64,000 nt of DNA from GCA-020345945 sp964596985 (lineage in GTDB: Archaea; Thermoproteota; Bathyarchaeia; RBG-16-48-13; GCA-020345945): positions 41,589-105,588 of the forward strand of contig CAZQWG010000009.1 in the NCBI GenBank assembly GCA_964596985.1, given 5' to 3'. The position numbers were made by a program, and so were the translations under genes. The stretch's first letter is position 1, and each line of letters begins with the position of its first letter. The notes below the pieces were generated by a model. That model was not told where the DNA came from, searched no databases, and saw only the letters and a list, made by a program, of their open reading frames with translations. This document shows positions 62,239-64,000 of this stretch, one piece after another.

Positions 62239-62313
62239 GCGACCGTGGTCTAGCCTGGTCTAGGACATTGGCCTTCCAAGCCCATAACCCGGGTTCGAAT
62301 CCCGGCGGTCGCA
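62239..62313 (+). tRNA. tRNA-Gly(UCC)
   Basis: 75 nt: acceptor GCGACCG/CGGTCGC, loop CTTCCAA (anticodon TCC), T-arm CCGGG-TTCGAAT-CCCGG, discriminator A, CCA encoded. The anticodon stem TTGGC/GCCCA has one mismatch (28-42). Its 3' end and flank are repeated 1.28 kb downstream. Confidence 0.9.
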
Positions 62314-62331
62314 CCAATAACTCTTCATTTT
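62293..62331 (+). repeat. Direct repeat copy 1 (tRNA-Gly 3' end and flank)
   Basis: 39 bp from the T-loop through CCA and into the trailer. The second copy at 63569-63607 differs at one base. The pair has the geometry of attachment sites left by integration at a tRNA 3' end. Confidence 0.75.
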
Positions 62332-62450
62332 GATCCTATTTTTGGAAAATAAGGCTGTTTTGACGTTATTTTCTGGTGCGATTTTTCGAGTTCCAGTTAC
62401 GCCTTCCACATGAACCTGTTGAACATGATAGTTGTTTGTTGATCGAATAG

Positions 62451-62464
62451 TATACATGTGTATA
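62451..62464. promoter_or_regulatory. Palindromic element TATACATGTGTATA
   Basis: TATACA-TG-TGTATA, 56 bp before the desulforedoxin start. The same arrangement occurs at 41324-41337. It may also serve as the TATA region, so a bound regulator could block transcription. Confidence 0.5.
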
Positions 62465-62520
62465 TTCTATCAGTATTCAGGGTTGATATTGCGGTTAGAT
62501 GGCTGTGCGGAGGTGATTTG

Positions 62521-62637
62521 TTGACTGAGGTTGGGGAAGTCTACAGGTGCGAGGTCTGTGGTAATGTGGTCAAGGTGCTTGAGGCTGGTGTAGGCGTACT
62601 GGTCTGCTGCGGAGAAGACATGGTAAAACAAGAATAA
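62521..62637 (+). CDS. dfx: Desulforedoxin-like protein
   Basis: A 38-residue iron protein. CxxC in YRCEVCGN and the adjacent pair in LVCCGEDMV form the Fe(Cys)4 site of desulforedoxin, otherwise seen as the N-terminal domain of some superoxide reductases. It ends right after the domain, so no reductase module is attached. GGAGGTGAT is 3 nt before the TTG start. Convergent with the rubrerythrin-like gene, and preceded by a palindromic element. Confidence 0.88.
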   Translation: MTEVGEVYRCEVCGNVVKVLEAGVGVLVCCGEDMVKQE

Positions 62638-62709
62638 ACATCTCTTAACCCTGGAATCCCCGTCAAGCTATTCTTCTAATCAGGATTGAAGTCTGTGCAG
62701 GCTTTCCGC

Positions 62710-63237
62710 TTAGTTATTCTCGGCTTTCGCCATCATCTTCTCTAATACGCCCATGAGTTGCTTGGCTTCGTCGTGATGTATCCGTTCTGCCTCAGACAGT
62801 CCCATCAGCTTCTTCTTTGTCTCTGGGTCGTCTGTCATCTCAGCCATCTCAGCGTACCTGCGTTGGGCGTTACTTTCAAGATTCACGTGTTCTTTAGCTA
62901 CGTCGTAAAGCCCTGTTATGCTTGAGGCATCCTTTTCCAGTTCCATCGTCCAGGTGAGCCGTTTCTTGGAGTAGGAGTTCGCGACGATACCTTCCAGGCA
63001 TATCTTGCACCCCGGAGTGCAGGTTTTTCCGGGGATATTGTCCAGAATATCTTGCAGGGTTTCCTGATGCTCCGTTGATTCGCGGGACCATTTTGCGAAG
63101 AATGCGTCTCCCTGAGGATTGTCGGTCTGGTTGCGTAATCTGTTCGTCCTTTTCACAAGAAACTCTTCAATATCTCTCATTTCCAGAAGAGCGAAATAGA
63201 ACTCGCGACTCTGTTTCTCTTTCTCAATATCTGACAT
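62710..63237 (-). CDS. Rubrerythrin/ferritin-like diiron protein
   Basis: About 175 residues, all helical. Diiron-type motifs EFYFALLEMRDIEEF, ESTEHQETL, LEKDASSITGLYD and SEAERIHHDEAK fit the ferritin-like fold. It lacks the C-terminal rubredoxin domain of classic rubrerythrin and instead carries CTPGCKIC between helices. Probable peroxide reduction; the neighbouring desulforedoxin could supply electrons. ATG 63237 with AGGAAGG upstream. Confidence 0.78.
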   Translation of the reverse strand: MSDIEKEKQSREFYFALLEMRDIEEFLVKRTNRLRNQTDNPQGDAFFAKWSRESTEHQETLQDILDNIPGKTCTPGCKICLEGIVANSYSKKRLTWTMELEKDASSITGLYDVAKEHVNLESNAQRRYAEMAEMTDDPETKKKLMGLSEAERIHHDEAKQLMGVLEKMMAKAENN

Positions 63238-63502
63238 CTGTGGACCTTCCTGCTCAGCTATAGTACATTCTACGCGATGAACGAGATTGACTTCAGTACT
63301 ACACATAATTATTATGGAATCCTGTAGTCATGGCGGGAGCATTATGAGGAAAACAAACTGCTGAGACCTTCCCCGTCACATCGATGTCAAGGGGTCTTCC
63401 TCAACTGACCACTTCCAGAATATCAAATCATTTCGATAACGATGTTCTGGAACAATATTGGAGAATCGGGCGCGTTCTATGCCTTATCTCTGTCTTAGGG
63501 TG

Positions 63503-63589
63503 TATCTGGAGGTCTAACCAGGTTCAAGTCTTGCCCTTCCAACCTTGACAACTGGAAGGGCAATTGGTGTTCGAATCCCGGCGGTCGCA
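63503..63589 (+). pseudogene. Degenerate tRNA-Gly(UCC)-like sequence
   Basis: Retains a D-arm-like GTCTAACCAGG, an anticodon stem TTGCC/GGCAA with CTTCCAA split by an insert that could be an intron, and an intact TTCGAATCCCGG-CGGTCGCA 3' end. The 5' acceptor no longer matches and the T-stem 5' strand is broken, so a functional tRNA is unlikely. Confidence 0.55.
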
Positions 63590-63607
63590 CCAATAGCTCT
63601 TCATTTT
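63569..63607 (+). repeat. Direct repeat copy 2 (tRNA-Gly 3' end and flank)
   Basis: 38 of 39 bases match 62293-62331. The next ~30 bp are also partly similar (AT-rich, with TTGGAAAATAA against CTGGGAAATAA), suggesting an older duplication or an att site pair. Confidence 0.75.
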
Positions 63608-63949
63608 AGGTTTATTTCTGGGAAATAAACTCATTTTGAAGCCTTTTGTACCTTTTCGTGCCAGTGCTTTACTATGCCCTCCAGGGATTTGTGATAGCTA
63701 CGCATTATTTTCTATCATCAGTGCTGTTAATGGGCTTCTAATCGACGCTTTCCAAACCTTCAATGCTACATGGACATTTAAAACAGCAGTAGGACTCCTA
63801 GGATTCTTTTTGTTGTTGCTCTCTTTGAGGAGAAGGATTTAACAGGGTATACTATCAAAGGTAATCTAATGTATTTTATATCGAAGAACGCTTCGAGAGT
63901 GAACTAATTCTTGTATTATTGATAAGCTAAACGTAGGATAGGGAATTAG
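63608..63949. other. AT-rich stretch, possible small membrane protein
   Basis: More AT-rich than the rest of the window. A 68-codon plus-strand frame (63636-63842) has a hydrophobic C-terminus (TAVGLLGFFLLLLSLRRRI) but no SD or known family; I do not count it as a gene. TATA-like TTTTATAT is at 63873-63880. Confidence 0.35.
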
Positions 63950-64000
63950 ATGTCGAAAGAGATTTGGTTTGAAATCCATGCTGCTCCCGAAGGCAAATCC
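63950..64000 (+). CDS. Start of a gene cut by the window end (HicB-like?)
   Basis: ATG at 63950 opens MSKEIWFEIHAAPEGKS and runs off the edge. The pattern resembles the first strand of small HicB-like or DUF1902 antitoxin-type proteins, but 17 residues are too few for a firm call. Such a gene would fit an island. Confidence 0.35.
   Translation, partial: MSKEIWFEIHAAPEGKS

Noticed and set aside
62239..63607. An insertion sequence between the tRNA-Gly repeats
   Set aside because: No transposase or terminal inverted repeats; the genes inside are ordinary redox proteins. Kept as a possible att pair only.
63636..63842. 68-codon membrane-type frame
   Set aside because: Hydrophobic bias is expected in an AT-rich region; no SD, no family, unclear start.
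1..64000. CRISPR array, rRNA, RNase P or SRP RNA, prophage, replication origin
   Set aside because: No regularly spaced repeats, no rRNA-like or recognisable structural RNA sequence, no phage structural genes and no Cdc6/origin repeats were seen.

Overview
The window is a chromosomal segment of an archaeon. Archaeal or eukaryote-like information-processing genes occur throughout: eL38, eL40, eL37, archaeal uL16, Alba, LSm, EF-1B, FEN1, Hjc, the termination factor FttA, two proteasome beta subunits, CDC48, TruD, Trm5, Taw1 and DphB. eL38 together with tRNA genes that carry several introns points to the TACK side of the archaea; a Bathyarchaeia-like lineage is my best guess, by inference only. 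TTG is a common start codon, Shine-Dalgarno (SD) motifs are often visible, and at least three genes seem to start at CTG. No complete mobile element and no CRISPR array is visible.

Layout. 1-5.0 kb: end of a beta-CASP nuclease, ribosomal proteins, an Lrp-type regulator, a NusA-like KH protein and AspRS. 5.1-8.8 kb: a full grpE-dnaK-dnaJ chaperone operon whose DnaK has an altered nucleotide site. 9-18.6 kb: tRNA and translation maintenance (TruD, Pth2, Trm5), a geranylgeranyl-reductase-like flavoprotein, CDC48, FEN1 and Pcm. 18.9-23 kb: a three-intron tRNA-Lys, then an AbrB-like regulator with an ABC exporter. 23.1-30.5 kb: DphB, a convergent pair of flavin genes (FAD synthase and riboflavin kinase, both with DNA-binding-type N-termini), EndoV, a translin-like protein, Taw1, proteasome beta 1, NadM and a SAM hydrolase. 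30.7-39.8 kb: an accessory metabolic block with an MBL hydrolase, a polyol-type dehydrogenase, three FGGY sugar kinases, an SDR and a VTT membrane protein. 40-49.6 kb: HypD/HypC, phosphoesterases, an FKBP, UPF0179, proteasome beta 2 with FttA, PUA protein, Alba, and LSm with eL37. 49.8-59.1 kb: tRNA-Ala, then a 2-oxoacid (acetoin/pyruvate-type) dehydrogenase cluster with its lipoate ligase, an enolase-superfamily enzyme and an isopropylmalate/citramalate synthase. 59.2-64 kb: a tRNA cluster (Val, a four-intron Phe, Gly), Hjc, zinc-ribbon proteins, a HAD hydrolase, and a tRNA-Gly(UCC) whose 3' end is repeated 1.28 kb downstream around a desulforedoxin and a rubrerythrin-like gene. This looks like the edge of a genomic island.

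The most unusual content is in the tRNA genes. tRNA-Phe can only be folded if four introns are removed, one each from the acceptor stem, D-loop, anticodon loop and T-loop; tRNA-Lys needs three removed. The same window encodes Trm5 and Taw1, which modify G37 of tRNA-Phe, the base directly 5' of one of the splice sites. Other notable items are a gene broken by a TAA at codon 9 downstream of a phosphoesterase, a DnaK with Ser in place of a catalytic-site Asp, repeated CTG starts, a 14-bp palindrome shared by two loci, and the winged-helix/FAD-synthase fusion facing an RbkR-type riboflavin kinase.
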